Source: Bathymodiolus brooksi
Taxonomy: Eukaryota > Mollusca > Bivalvia > Mytilida > Modiolidae
Length of the DNA stretch: 64,000 nucleotides
Assembly (NCBI GenBank): GCA_963680875.1
Contig: OY804589.1
Coordinates: 32,838,962-32,902,961 of the forward strand
Reading direction: 5' to 3'
How positions within the stretch are numbered: position 1 is the first letter of the stretch; each line of letters begins with the position of its first letter. The notes beneath the pieces are model-generated. The model searched no databases. It had not been told where the DNA came from and worked only from the letters and a program-made list of their open reading frames with translations. The position numbers and the translations under genes were made by a program. Shown here piece by piece: positions 14,702-30,500 of the stretch.

Positions 14702-17700
14702 TGTTTGTATTGTAAGTATTAATATGTATGTAGACTTACCAAGGATGTTTGTATTGTAAGTATTACTGTGTATGTCGACTTACCAAGGATGTTTGTATTG
14801 TAAGTATTACTGTGCATGTCGACTTACCAAGGGTGTTTGTATTGTAAGTATTACTGTGCATGTCGACTTACCAAGGATTTTTGCATTGTAAGTATTACTG
14901 TATGTAGACTTACCAAGGATGTTTCTATTGTAAGTATTACTGTGAATGTAGACTTACCAAGGGTGTTTGTATTGTAAGTATTACTCTGTATGTAGACTTA
15001 CCAAGGGTGTTTGTATTGTAAGTATTACTGTGTATGTCGACTTACCAAGGATGTTTGTATTGTAAGTATTACTGTGCATGTCGACTTACCAAGGGTGTTT
15101 GTATTGTAAGTATTACTGTGCATGTCGACTTACGAAGGATTTTTGCATTGTAAGTATTACTATATGTAGACTTACCAAGGATGTTTGTATTGTAAGTATT
15201 ACTGTGAATGTAGACTTACCATGGGTGTTTGTATTTTAAGTATTACTCTGTATGTAGACTTACCAAGGGTGTTTGTATTGTAAGTATCACTGTGTATGTC
15301 GACTTACCAAGGATGTTTCTATTGTAAGTATTACTGTGTATGTAGACGTATCAAGGTTGTTTGTATTGTAAGTATTACTGTGTATGTAGAGGTATCACGG
15401 ATGTTTGTATTGTAAGTATTGCTGTGTATGTAGACGTATCAAGGGTGTTTGTATTGTAAGTATTACTGTGTATGTCGACTTACCAAGGATATTTGTATTG
15501 TAAATATTACTGTGTATGTAGACTTACCAAGGATGTTTGTATTGTAAGTATTAATGTGTATGTAGACTTAGCAATGATTTTGTGTTGTAAGTATTACTGT
15601 GTATGTCGACTTATCAAGGGTGTTTGTATTGTAAGTATTACTATGTATGTAGACTTATCAAGGATGTTTGTATTGTAAGTATTACTGTGTATGTCGACTT
15701 ACCAAGGATGTTTGTATTGTAAGTATTACTGTGCATGTCGACTTACCAAGGATGTTTGTATTGTAAGTATTACTGTGCATGTCGACTTACCAAGGATGTT
15801 TGTATTGTAAGTATTACTGTGTATGTCGAATTACCAAGGATGTTTATATTGCGAGTATTACTGTGTATGTCGACTTACCAAGGATGTTTGTATTGTAAGT
15901 ATTACTGTGTATGTCGACTTACCAAGGATGTTTTTATTGTAAGTATTACTGTGTATGTCGACTTGCCAAGGATGTTTGTATTGTAAGTATTACTGTGAAT
16001 GTCGACTTACCAAGGGTGTTTGTATTGTAAGTATTATTGTGCATGTCGACTTACCAAGGATTTTTGCATTGTAAGTATTACTCTATGTAGACTTACCAAG
16101 GGTGTTTGTATTGTAAATATTACTCTGTATGTAGACTTACCAAGGATGTTTGTATTGTGAGTATTACTGTGTATGTCAACTTACCAAGGATGTTTCTATT
16201 GTAAGTATTACTGTGTATGTCGATTTATTAAGGATGTTTGTATTGTAAGTATTACTGTGTATGTAGACGTATCACGGATGTTTGTATTGTAAGTATTGCT
16301 GTGTATGTAGACTTATCAAGGATGTTTGTATTGTAAGTATTATTGTGCATGTCGACTTACCAAGGATTTTTGCATTGTAAGTATTACTGTGAATGTAAAC
16401 TTACCAAGGGTGTTTGTATTGTAAATATTACTCTGTATGTAGACTTACCAAGGATGTTTGTATTGTGAGTATTACTGTGTATGTCAACTTACCAAGGATG
16501 TTTCTATTGTATGTATTACTGTGTATGTAGACGTATCAAGGTTGTTTCTATTGTAAGTATTACTGTGTATGTCGATTTATTAAGGATGTTTGTATTGTAA
16601 GTATTACTGTGTATGTAGACGTATCACGGATGTTTGTATTGTAAGTATTGCTGTGTATGTAGACTTATCAAGGATGTTTGTATTGTAAGTATTACTGTGT
16701 ATGTCGACTTACCAAGGATGTTTGTATTGTAAATATTACTGTGTATGTAGACTTACCAAGGATGTTTGTATTGTAAGTATTACTGTGTATGTAGACTTAG
16801 CAATGATTTTGTGTTGTAAGTATTACTGTGTATGTCGACTTATCAAGGGTGTTTGTATTGTAAGTATTAATATATATGTAGACTTACCAAGGATGTTTGT
16901 ATTGTAAGTATTACTGTGTATGTCGACTTACCAAGGATGTTTGTATTGTAAGTATTACTGTGCATGTCGACTTACCAAGGGTGTTTGTATTGTAAGTATT
17001 ACTGTGCATGTCGACTTACCAAGGATTTTTGCATTGTAAGTATTACTGTATGTAGACTTACCAAGGATGTTTGTATTGTAAGTATTACTGTGAATGTAGA
17101 CTTACCAAGGGTGTTTGTATTGTAAGTATTACTCTGTATGTAGACTTACCAAGGGTGTTTGTATTGTAAGTATTACTGTGTATGTCGACTTACCAAGGAT
17201 GTTTCTATTGTAAGTATTACTGTGTATGTAGACGTATCAAGGTTGTTTGTATTGTAAGTATTACTGTGTATGTCGATTTATTAAGGATGTTTGTATTGTA
17301 AGTATTACTGTGTATGTAGACGTATCACGGATGTTTGTATTGTAAGTATTGCTGTGTATGTAGACGTATCAAGGGTGTTTGTATTGTAAGTATTACTGTG
17401 TATGTAGACTTACCAAGGATGTTTGTATTGTAAGTATTACTGTGTATGTAGATTTACCAATGATGTTTGTATTGTAAGTATTACTGTGTATGTAGACTTA
17501 CCAAGGATGTTTGTATTGTAAGTATTACTGTGTATGTAGACTTATCAAGGGTGTTTGTATTGTAAATATTACTGTGTATGTCGACTTACCAATGATGTTT
17601 GTATTGTAAGTATTACTGTGTATGTCGACTTACCAAGGATGTTTGTATTGTAAGTATTATTGTGAATGTAGACTTACCAAGAGTGTTTGTTTTGTAAGTA

Positions 17701-17947
17701 TTACTCTGTATGTAGACTTACCAAGGGTGTTTGTATTGTAAGTATTACTGTGTATGTCGACTTACCAAGGATGTTTCTATTGTAAGTATTACTGTGTATG
17801 TAGACGTATCAAGGTTGTTTGTATTGTAAGTATTACTGTGTATGTAGACGTATCACGGATGTTTGTATTGTAAGTATTGCTGTGTATTTAGACGTATCAA
17901 GGGTGTTTGTATTGTAAGTATTACTGTGTATGTCGACTTACCAAGGA
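14702..17947 (+). repeat. Higher-order repeat of 3,246 bp, copy 1
   Basis: The unit order from 14702 recurs 3,246 bp downstream. Shared rare variants include GTATTTAGACG at about 17886 and 21132 and a GTATGTATTACTG unit near 16510 and 19756. The two copies are directly adjacent. Confidence 0.87.
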
Positions 17948-20900
17948 TGTTTGTATTGTAAGTATTAATATGTATGTAGACTTACCAAGGATGTTTGTAT
18001 TGTAAGTATTACTGTGTATGTCGACTTACCAAGGATGTTTGTATTGTAAGTATTACTGTGCATGTCGACTTACCAAGGGTGTTTGTATTGTAAGTATTAC
18101 TGTGCATGTCGACTTACCAAGGATTTTTGCATTGTAAGTATTACTGTATGTAGACTTACCAAGGATGTTTCTATTGTAAGTATTACTGTGAATGTAGACT
18201 TACCAAGGGTGTTTGTATTGTAAGTATTACTCTGTATGTAGACTTACCAAGGGTGTTTGTATTGTAAGTATTACTGTGTATGTCGACTTACCAAGGATGT
18301 TTGTATTGTAAGTATTACTGTGCATGTCGACTTACCAAGGGTGTTTGTATTGTAAGTATTACTGTGCATGTCGACTTACGAAGGATTTTTGCATTGTAAG
18401 TATTACTATATGTAGACTTACCAAGGATGTTTGTATTGTAAGTATTACTGTGAATGTAGACTTACCATGGGTGTTTGTATTTTAAGTATTACTCTGTATG
18501 TAGACTTACCAAGGGTGTTTGTATTGTAAGTATCACTGTGTATGTCGACTTACCAAGGATGTTTCTATTGTAAGTATTACTGTGTATGTAGACGTATCAA
18601 GGTTGTTTGTATTGTAAGTATTACTGTGTATGTAGAGGTATCACGGATGTTTGTATTGTAAGTATTGCTGTGTATGTAGACGTATCAAGGGTGTTTGTAT
18701 TGTAAGTATTACTGTGTATGTCGACTTACCAAGGATATTTGTATTGTAAATATTACTGTGTATGTAGACTTACCAAGGATGTTTGTATTGTAAGTATTAA
18801 TGTGTATGTAGACTTAGCAATGATTTTGTGTTGTAAGTATTACTGTGTATGTCGACTTATCAAGGGTGTTTGTATTGTAAGTATTACTATGTATGTAGAC
18901 TTATCAAGGATGTTTGTATTGTAAGTATTACTGTGTATGTCGACTTACCAAGGATGTTTGTATTGTAAGTATTACTGTGCATGTCGACTTACCAAGGATG
19001 TTTGTATTGTAAGTATTACTGTGCATGTCGACTTACCAAGGATGTTTGTATTGTAAGTATTACTGTGTATGTCGAATTACCAAGGATGTTTATATTGCGA
19101 GTATTACTGTGTATGTCGACTTACCAAGGATGTTTGTATTGTAAGTATTACTGTGTATGTCGACTTACCAAGGATGTTTTTATTGTAAGTATTACTGTGT
19201 ATGTCGACTTGCCAAGGATGTTTGTATTGTAAGTATTACTGTGAATGTCGACTTACCAAGGGTGTTTGTATTGTAAGTATTATTGTGCATGTCGACTTAC
19301 CAAGGATTTTTGCATTGTAAGTATTACTCTATGTAGACTTACCAAGGGTGTTTGTATTGTAAATATTACTCTGTATGTAGACTTACCAAGGATGTTTGTA
19401 TTGTGAGTATTACTGTGTATGTCAACTTACCAAGGATGTTTCTATTGTAAGTATTACTGTGTATGTCGATTTATTAAGGATGTTTGTATTGTAAGTATTA
19501 CTGTGTATGTAGACGTATCACGGATGTTTGTATTGTAAGTATTGCTGTGTATGTAGACTTATCAAGGATGTTTGTATTGTAAGTATTATTGTGCATGTCG
19601 ACTTACCAAGGATTTTTGCATTGTAAGTATTACTGTGAATGTAAACTTACCAAGGGTGTTTGTATTGTAAATATTACTCTGTATGTAGACTTACCAAGGA
19701 TGTTTGTATTGTGAGTATTACTGTGTATGTCAACTTACCAAGGATGTTTCTATTGTATGTATTACTGTGTATGTAGACGTATCAAGGTTGTTTCTATTGT
19801 AAGTATTACTGTGTATGTCGATTTATTAAGGATGTTTGTATTGTAAGTATTACTGTGTATGTAGACGTATCACGGATGTTTGTATTGTAAGTATTGCTGT
19901 GTATGTAGACTTATCAAGGATGTTTGTATTGTAAGTATTACTGTGTATGTCGACTTACCAAGGATGTTTGTATTGTAAATATTACTGTGTATGTAGACTT
20001 ACCAAGGATGTTTGTATTGTAAGTATTACTGTGTATGTAGACTTAGCAATGATTTTGTGTTGTAAGTATTACTGTGTATGTCGACTTATCAAGGGTGTTT
20101 GTATTGTAAGTATTAATATATATGTAGACTTACCAAGGATGTTTGTATTGTAAGTATTACTGTGTATGTCGACTTACCAAGGATGTTTGTATTGTAAGTA
20201 TTACTGTGCATGTCGACTTACCAAGGGTGTTTGTATTGTAAGTATTACTGTGCATGTCGACTTACCAAGGATTTTTGCATTGTAAGTATTACTGTATGTA
20301 GACTTACCAAGGATGTTTGTATTGTAAGTATTACTGTGAATGTAGACTTACCAAGGGTGTTTGTATTGTAAGTATTACTCTGTATGTAGACTTACCAAGG
20401 GTGTTTGTATTGTAAGTATTACTGTGTATGTCGACTTACCAAGGATGTTTCTATTGTAAGTATTACTGTGTATGTAGACGTATCAAGGTTGTTTGTATTG
20501 TAAGTATTACTGTGTATGTCGATTTATTAAGGATGTTTGTATTGTAAGTATTACTGTGTATGTAGACGTATCACGGATGTTTGTATTGTAAGTATTGCTG
20601 TGTATGTAGACGTATCAAGGGTGTTTGTATTGTAAGTATTACTGTGTATGTAGACTTACCAAGGATGTTTGTATTGTAAGTATTACTGTGTATGTAGATT
20701 TACCAATGATGTTTGTATTGTAAGTATTACTGTGTATGTAGACTTACCAAGGATGTTTGTATTGTAAGTATTACTGTGTATGTAGACTTATCAAGGGTGT
20801 TTGTATTGTAAATATTACTGTGTATGTCGACTTACCAATGATGTTTGTATTGTAAGTATTACTGTGTATGTCGACTTACCAAGGATGTTTGTATTGTAAG

Positions 20901-21206
20901 TATTATTGTGAATGTAGACTTACCAAGAGTGTTTGTTTTGTAAGTATTACTCTGTATGTAGACTTACCAAGGGTGTTTGTATTGTAAGTATTACTGTGTA
21001 TGTCGACTTACCAAGGATGTTTCTATTGTAAGTATTACTGTGTATGTAGACGTATCAAGGTTGTTTGTATTGTAAGTATTACTGTGTATGTAGACGTATC
21101 ACGGATGTTTGTATTGTAAGTATTGCTGTGTATTTAGACGTATCAAGGGTGTTTGTATTGTAAGTATTACTGTGTATGTCGACTTACCAAGGATGTTTGT
21201 ATTGTA
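17948..21206 (+). repeat. Higher-order repeat of 3,246 bp, copy 2
   Basis: Second adjacent copy of the 3,246-bp block. Agreement ends at about 21206, where the array changes to the unit order of block A. Confidence 0.87.
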
Positions 21207-24200
21207 AATATTACTGTGTATGTAGACTTATCAAGGATGTTTGTATTGTAAGTATTACTGTATATGTAGACTTACCAATGATGTTTGTATTGTAAGTATT
21301 ACTGTGTATGTAGACTTACCAAGGTTGTTTTTATTGTAAGTATTACTGTGTATGTAGACTTACCAAGGATGTTTGTATTGTAAATATTACTGTGTATGTC
21401 GACTTCCCAAGGATGTTTGTATTGTAAGTATTACTGTGTATGTCCACTTCCCAAGGGTGTTTGCATTGTAAGTATTACTGTGTATGACGACCTACCAAGG
21501 ATGTTTATATTGCGAGTATTACTGTGTATATAGACTTACCAAGGATGTTTGTATTGTAAGTATTACTGTGTATGTCGACTTACCAAGGATGTTTGTATTG
21601 TAAGTATTATTGTGTATGTCGACTTACCAAGGATGTTTGTATTGTAAGTATTACTGTGTATGTCGACTTACCAAGGATGTTTGTATTGTAAGTATTACTG
21701 TGCATGTCGACTTACCAAGGATGTTTGTATTGTAAGTATTACTATGTATGTCGACTTACCAAGGGTGTTTGTATTGTAAGTATTACTGTGCATGTCGACT
21801 TACCAAGGATTTTTGCATTGTAAGTATTACTGTATGTAGACTTACCAAGGATGTTTGTATTGTAAGTATGACTGTGAATGTAGACTTACCAAGGGTGTTT
21901 GTATTGTAAGTATTACTCTGTATGTAGACTTATCAAGGGTGTTTGTATTGTAAGTATTACTGTGTATGTCGACTTACCAAGGATGTTTCTATTGTAAGTA
22001 TTACTGTGTATGTAGACGTATCAATGTTGTTTGCATTGTAAGTATTACTGTGTATGTCGACTTACCAAGGATGTTTGTATTGTAAATATTACTGTGTATG
22101 TAGACTTACCAAGGATGTTTGTATTGTAAGTATTACTGTGTATGTCAACTTACCAAGGATGTTTGTATTGTAAGTATTACTGTGTATGTAGACTTACCAA
22201 GGATGTTTGTATTGTAATTATTACTGTGCATGTCGACTTACCAAGGATGTTTGCATTGTAAGTATTACTGTATGTAGACTTACCAAGGATGTTTGTATTG
22301 TAAGTACTACTGTGTATGTAGACTTACCAAGGATGTTTGTATTGTAAGTATTACTGTGTATGTAGACTTACCAAGGGTGTTTGCATTGTAAGTATTACTG
22401 TGTATGTCGACTTACCAAGGATGTTTGTATTGTAAATATTACTGTGTATGTAGACTTACCAAGGATGTTTGTATTGTAAGTATTACTGTGTATGTAGACT
22501 TACCAATGATGTTTGTATTGTAAGTATTACTGTGTATGTAGACTTACCAAGGTTGTTTGTATTGTAAGTATTACTGTGTATGTAGACTTACCAAGGATGT
22601 TTGTATTGTAAATATTACTGTGTATGTCGACTTCCAAAGGATGTTTGTATTGTAAGTATTACTGTGTATGTCGACTTCCCCAGGGTGTTTGCATTGTAAG
22701 TATTACTGTGTATGTCGACCTACCAAGGATGTTTATATTGCGAGTATTACTGTGTATGTCGACTTACCAAGGATGTTTGTATTGTAAGTATTACTGTGTA
22801 TGTCGACTTACCAAGGATGTTTGTATTGTAAGTATTACTGTGTATGCAGACTTACCAAGGATGTTTGTATTGTAATTATTACTGTGCATGTCGACTTACT
22901 AAGGATGTTTGCATTGTAAGTATTACTGTATGTAGACTTACCAAGGATGTTTGTATTGTAAGTATTACTGTGTATGTCGACTTACCAAGGATGTTTGTAT
23001 TGTGAGTATTACTGTGTATGTAGACTTACCAAGGATGTTTGTATTGTAAGTATTACTGTGTATGTCAACTTACCAAGGATGTGTGTATTGTAAGTATTAC
23101 TGTGTATGCAGACTTACCAAGGATGTTTGTATTGTAATTATTACTGTGCATGTCGACTTACCAAGGATGTTTGCATTGTAAGTATTACTGTATGTAGACT
23201 TACCAAGGATGTTTGTATTGTAAGTATTACTGTGTATGTAGACTTACCAAGGATGTTTGTATTGTAAGTATTACTGTGTATGTAGACTTACCAAGGGTGT
23301 TTGCATTGTAAGTATTACTGTGTATGTCGACTTACCAAGGATGTTTGTATTGTAAATATTACTGTGTATGTAGACTTACCAAGGATGTTTGTATTGTAAG
23401 TATTACTGTGTATGTAGACTTACCAATGATGTTTGTATTGTAAGTATTACTGTGTATGTAGACTTACCAAGGTTGTTTGTATTGTAAGTATTACTGTGTA
23501 TGTAGACTTACCGAGGATGTTTGTATTGTAAATATTACTGTGTATGTCGACTTCCAAAGAATGTTTGTATTGTAAGTATTACTGTGTATGTCGACTTCCC
23601 CAGGGTGTTTGCATTGTAAGTATTACTGTGTATGTCGACCTACCAAGGATGTTTATATTGCGAGTATTACTGTGTATGTCGACTTACCAAGGATATTTGT
23701 ATTGTAAGTATTACTGTGCATGTCGACTTACCAAGGATGTTTGTATTGTAAGTATTACTGTGTATGTCGACTTACCAAGGGTGTTTGTATTGTAAGTATT
23801 ACTGTGTATGTCGACTTACCAAGGAGGTTTGTATTGTAAGTATTACTGTGTATGTAGACTTATCAAGGGTGTTTGTATTGTAAGTATTACTGTGTATGTC
23901 GACTTACCAAGGATGTTTGTATTGTAAGTATTACTGTGTATGTCGACTTACCAAGGATGTTTGTATTGTAAGTATTACTGTGCATGTCGACTTACGAAGG
24001 ATTTTTGCATTGTAAGTATTACTATATGTAGACTTACCAAGGATGTTTGTATTGTAAGTATTACTGTGAATGTAGACTTACCATGGGTGTTTGTATTTTA
24101 AGTATTACTCTGTATGTAGACTTACCAAGGGTGTTTGTATTGTAAGTATTACTGTGTATGTCGACTTACCAAGGATGTTTCTATTGTAAGTATTACTGTG

Positions 24201-27200
24201 TATGTAGACGTATCAAGGTTGTTTGTATTGTAAGTATTACTGTGTATGTCGATTTATTAAGGATGTTTGTATTGTAAGTATTGCTGTGTATGTAGACGTA
24301 TCAAGGGTGTTTGTATTGTAAGTATTACTGTGTATGTCGACTTACCAAGGATGTTTGTATTGTAAGTATTATTGTGAATGTAGACTTACCAAGAGTGTTT
24401 GTTTTGTAAGTATTACTCTGTATGTAGACTTACCAAGGGTGTTTGTATTGTAAGTATTACTGTGTATGTCGACTTACCAAGGATGTTTCTATTGTAAGTA
24501 TTACTGTGTATGTAGACGTATCAAGGTTGTTTGTATTGTAAGTATTACTGTGTATGTAGACGTATCACGGATGTTTGTATTGTAAGTATTGCTGTGTATG
24601 TCGACTTACCAAGGATGTTTGTATTGTAAATATTACTGTGTATGTAGACTTATCAAGGATGTTTGTATTGTAAGTATTACTGTATATGTAGACTTACCAA
24701 TGATGTTTGTATTGTAAGTATTACTGTGTATGTAGACTTACCAAGGTTGTTTTTATTGAAAGTATTATTGTGTATGTAGACTTACCAAGGATGTTTGTAT
24801 TGTAAATATTACTGTGTATGTCGACTTCCCAAGGATGTTTGTATTGTAAGTATTACTGTGTATGTCCACTTCCCAAGGGTGTTTGCATTGTAAGTATTAC
24901 TGTGTATGACGACCTACCAAGGATGTTTATATTGCGAGTATTACTGTGTATATAGACTTACCAAGGATGTTTGTATTGTAAGTATTACTGTGTATGTCGA
25001 CTTACCAAGGATGTTTGTATTGTAAGTATTATTGTGTATGTCGACTTACCAAGGATGTTTGTATTGTAAGTATTACTGTGTATGTCGACTTACCAAGGAT
25101 GTTTGTATTGTAAGTATTACTGTGCATGTCGACTTACCAAGGATGTTTGTATTGTAAGTATTACTATGTATGTCGACTTACCAAGGGTGTTTGTATTGTA
25201 AGTATTACTGTGCATGTCGACTTACCAAGGATTTTTGCATTGTAAGTATTACTGTATGTAGACTTACCAAGGATGTTTGTATTGTAAGTATGACTGTGAA
25301 TGTAGACTTACCAAGGGTGTTTGTATTGTAAGTATTACTCTGTATGTAGACTTATCAAGGGTGTTTGTATTGTAAGTATTACTGTGTATGTCGACTTACC
25401 AAGGATGTTTCTATTGTAAGTATTACTGTGTATGTAGACGTATCAAGGTTGTTTGCATTGTAAGTATTACTGTGTATGTCGACTTACCAAGGATGTTTGT
25501 ATTGTAAATATTACTGTGTATGTAGACTTACCAAGGATGTTTGTATTGTAAGTATTACTGTGTATGTCAACTTACCAAGGATGTTTGTATTGTAAGTATT
25601 ACTGTGTATGTAGACTTACCAAGGATGTTTGTATTGTAATTATTACTGTGCATGTCGACTTACCAAGGATGTTTGCATTGTAAGTATTACTGTATGTAGA
25701 CTTACCAAGGATGTTTGTATTGTAAGTACTACTGTGTATGTAGACTTACCAAGGATGTTTGTATTGTAAGTATTACTGTGTATGTAGACTTACCAAGGGT
25801 GTTTGCATTGTAAGTATTACTGTGTATGTCGACTTACCAAGGATGTTTGTATTGTAAATATTACTGTGTATGTAGACTTACCAAGGATGTTTGTATTGTA
25901 AGTATTACTGTGTATGTAGACTTACCAATGATGTTTGTATTGTAAGTATTACTGTGTATGTCGACTTACCAAGGTTGTTTGTATTGTAAGTATTACTGTG
26001 TATGTCAACTTACCAAGGATGTTTGTATTGTAAGTATTACTGTGTATGCAGACTTACCAAGGATGTTTGTATTGTAATTATTACTGTGCATGTCGACTTA
26101 CTAAGGATGTTTGCATTGTAAGTATTACTGTATGTAGACTTACCAAGGATGTTTGTATTGTAAGTATTACTGTGTATGTCGACTTACCAAGGATGTTTGT
26201 ATTGTAAGTATTACTGTGTATGTAGACTTACCAAGGATGTTTGTATTGTAAGTATTACTGTGTATGTCAACTTACCAAGGATGTGTGTATTGTAAGTATT
26301 ACTGTGTATGCAGACTTACCAAGGATGTTTGTATTGTAATTATTACTGTGCATGTCAACTTACCAAGGATGTTTGCATTGTAAGTATTACTGTATGTAGA
26401 CTTACCAAGGATGTTTGTATTGTAAGTATTACTGTGTATGTAGACTTACCAAGGATGTTTGTATTGTAAGTATTACTGTGTATGTAGACTTACCAAGGGT
26501 GTTTGCATTGTAAGTATTACTGTGTATGTCGACTTACCAAGGATGTTTGTATTGTAAGTATTACTGTGTATGTAGACTTACCAATGATGTTTGTATTGTA
26601 AGTATTACTGTGTATGTAGACTTACCAAGGTTGTTTGTATTGTAAGTATTACTGTGTATGTAGACTTACCGAGGATGTTTGTATTGTAAATATTACTGTG
26701 TATGTCGACTTCCAAAGAATATTTGTATTGTAAGTATTACTGTGTATGTCGACTTCCCCAGGGTGTTTGCATTGTAAGTATTACTGTGTATGTCGACCTA
26801 CCAAGGATGTTTATATTGCGAGTATTACTGTGTATGTCGACTTACCAAGGATGTTTGTATTGTAAGTATTACTGTGCATGTCGACTTACCAAGGATGTTT
26901 GTATTGTAAGTATTACTGTGTATGTCGACTTACCAAGGGTGTTTGTATTGTAAGTATTACTGTGTATGTCGACTTACCAAGGATGTTTGTATTGTAAGTA
27001 TTACTGTGTATGTAGACTTATCAAGGGTGTTTGTATTGTAAGTATTACTGTGTATGTCGACTTACCAAGGATGTTTGTATTGTAAGTATTACTGTGTATG
27101 TCGACTTACCAAGGATGTTTGTATTGTAAGTATTACTGTGCATGTCGACTTACCAAGGGTGTTTGTATTGTAAGTATTACTGTGCATGTCGACTTACGAA

Positions 27201-27559
27201 GGATTTTTGCATTGTAAGTATTACTATATGTAGACTTACCAAGGATGTTTGTATTGTAAGTATTACTGTGAATGTAGACTTACCATGGGTGTTTGTATTT
27301 TAAGTATTACTCTGTATGTAGACTTACCAAGGGTGTTTGTATTGTAAGTATTACTGTGTATGTCGACTTACCAAGGATGTTTCTATTGTTAGTATTACTG
27401 TGTATGTAGACGTATCAAGGTTGTTTGTATTGTAAGTATTACTGTGTATGTCGATTTATTAAGGATGTTTGTATTGTAAGTATTACTGTGTATGTAGAGG
27501 TATCACGGATGTTTGTATTGTAAGTATTGCTGTGTATGTAGACGTATCAAGGGTGTTTG

Positions 27560-30500
27560 TATTGTAAGTATTACTGTGTATGTCGACCTACCAAGGATAT
27601 TTGTATTGTAAATATTACTGTGTATGTAGACTTACCAAGGATGTTTGTATTGTAAGTATTAATGTGTATGTAGACTTAGCAATGATTTTGTGTTGTAAGT
27701 ATTACTGTGTATGTCGACTTATCAAGGGTGTTTGTATTGTAAGTATTACTATGTATGTAGACTTATCAAGGATGTTTGTATTGTAAGTATTACTGTGTAT
27801 GTCGACTTACCAAGGATGTTTGTATTGTAAGTATTACTGTGGATGTCGACTTACCAAGGATGTTTGTATTGTAAGTATTACTGTGCATGTCGACTTACCA
27901 AGGATGTTTGTATTGTAAGTATTACTGTGTATGTCGACTTACCAAGGATGTTTATATTGCGAGTATTACTGTGTATGTCGACTTACCAAGGATGTTTGTA
28001 TTGTAAGTATTACTGTGTATGTCGACTTACCAAGGATGTTTGTATTGTAAGTATTACTGTGTATGTCGACTTGCCAAGGATGTTTGTATTGTAAGTATTA
28101 CTGTGAATGTCGACTTACCAAGGGTGTTTGTATTGTAAGTATTACTGTGCATGTCGACTTACCAAGGATTTTTGCATTGTAAGTATCACTCTATGTAGAC
28201 TTACCAAGGATGTTTGTATTGTAAGTATTACTGTGAATGTAGACTTACCAAGGGTGTTTGTATTGTAAGTATTACTCTGTATGTAGACTTACCAAGGATG
28301 TTTGTATTGTGAGTATTACTGTGTATGTCAACTTACCAAGGATGTTTCTATTGTAAGTATTAATGTGTATGTAGACGTATCAAGGTTGTTTCTATTGTAA
28401 GTATTACTGTGTATGTCGATTTATTAAGGATGTTTGTATTGTAAGTATTACTGTGTATGTAGACGTATCACGGATGTTTGTATTGTAAGTATTGCTGTGT
28501 ATGTAGACTTATCAAGGATGTTTGTATTGTAAGTATTACTGTGTATGTCGACTTACCAAGGATGTTTGTATTGTAAATATTACTGTGTATGTAGACTTAC
28601 CAAGGATGTTTGTATTGTAAGTATTACTGTGTATGTAGACTTAGCAATGATTTTGTGTTGTAAGTATTACTGTGTATGTCGACTTATCAAGGGTGTTTGT
28701 ATTGTAAGTATTAATATGTATGTAGACTTACCAAGGATGTTTGTATTGTAAGTATTACTGTGTATGTCGACTTACCAAGGATGTTTGTATTGTAAGTATT
28801 ACTGTGCATGTCGACTTACCAAGGGTGTTTGTATTGTAAGTATTACTGTGCATGTCGACTTACCAAGGATTTTTGCATTGTAAGTATTACTGTATGTAGA
28901 CTTACCAAGGATGTTTCTATTGTAAGTATTACTGTGAATGTAGACTTACCAAGGGTGTTTGTATTGTAAGTATTACTCTGTATGTAGACTTACCAAGGGT
29001 GTTTGTATTGTAAGTATTACTGTGTATGTCGACTTACCAAGGATGTTTGTATTGTAAGTATTACTGTGTATGTAGACGTATCAAGGTTGTTTGTATTGTA
29101 AGTATTACTGTGTATGTCGATTTATTAAGGATGTTTGTATTGTAAGTATTACTGTGTATGTAGACGTATCACGGATGTTTGTATTGTAAGTATTGCTGTG
29201 TATGTAGACGTATCAAGGGTGTTTGTATTGTAAGTATTACTGTGTATGTCGACTTACCAAGGATGTTTGTATTGTAAATATTACTGTGTATGTAGACTTA
29301 CCAAGGATGTTTGTATTGTAAGTATTACTGTGTATGTAGATTTACCAATGATGTTTGTATTGTAAGTATTACTGTGTATGTAGACTTACCAAGGATGTTT
29401 ATATTGCGAGTATTACTGTGGATATAGACTTACCAAGGATGTTTGTATTGTAAGTATTATTGTGCATGTCGACTTACCAAGGATGTTTGTATTGTAAGTA
29501 TTACTGTGTATGTCGACTTACCAAGGATGTTTGTATTGTAAGTATTATTGTGCATGTCGACTTACCAAGGATGTTTGTATTGTAAGTATTACTGTGTATG
29601 TCGACTTACCAAGGATGTTTGTATTGTAAGTATTACTGTGCATGTCGACTTACCAAGGATGTTTGTATTGTAAGTATTACTATGTATGTCGACTTACCAA
29701 GGGTGTTTGTATTGTAAGTATTACTGTGTATGTCGACTTACCAAGGATGTTTGTATTGTAAGTATTACTGTGTATGTAGACTTATCAAGGGTGTTTGTAT
29801 TGTAAGTATTACTGTGTATGTCGACTTACCAAGGATGTTTGTATTATAAGTATTACTGTGTATGTCGACTTACCAAGGATGTTTGTATTGTAAGTATTAC
29901 TGTGAATGTAGACTTACCAAGGGTGTTTGTATTGTAGGTATTACTCTGTATGCAGACTTACCAAGGGTGTTTGTATTGTAAGTATTACTGTGTATGTCGA
30001 CTTACCAAGGATGTTTCTATTGTAAGTATTACTGTGTATGTAGACGTATCAAGGTTGTTTGTATTGTAAATATTACTGTGTATGTCGATTTATTAAGGAT
30101 GTTTGTATTGTAAGTATTATTGTGAATGTAGACGTATCACGGATGTTTGTATTGTAAGTATTGCTGTGTATGTAGACGTATCAAGGGTGTTTGTATTGTA
30201 AGTATTACTGTGTATGTCGACTTACCAAGGATGTTTGTATTGTAAATATTACTGTGTATGTAGACTTACCAAGGATGTTTGTATTGTAAGTATTACTGTA
30301 TATGTAGACTTACCAATGATGTTTGTATTGTAAGTATTACTGTGTATGTAGACTTACCAAGGTTGTTTGTATTGTAAGTATTACTGTGTATGTAGACTTA
30401 CCAAGGATGTTTGTATTGTAAATATTACTGTCTATGTCGACTTCCCAAGAGTGTTTGCATTGTAAGTATTACTGTGTATGTCGACCTACCAAGGATGTTT

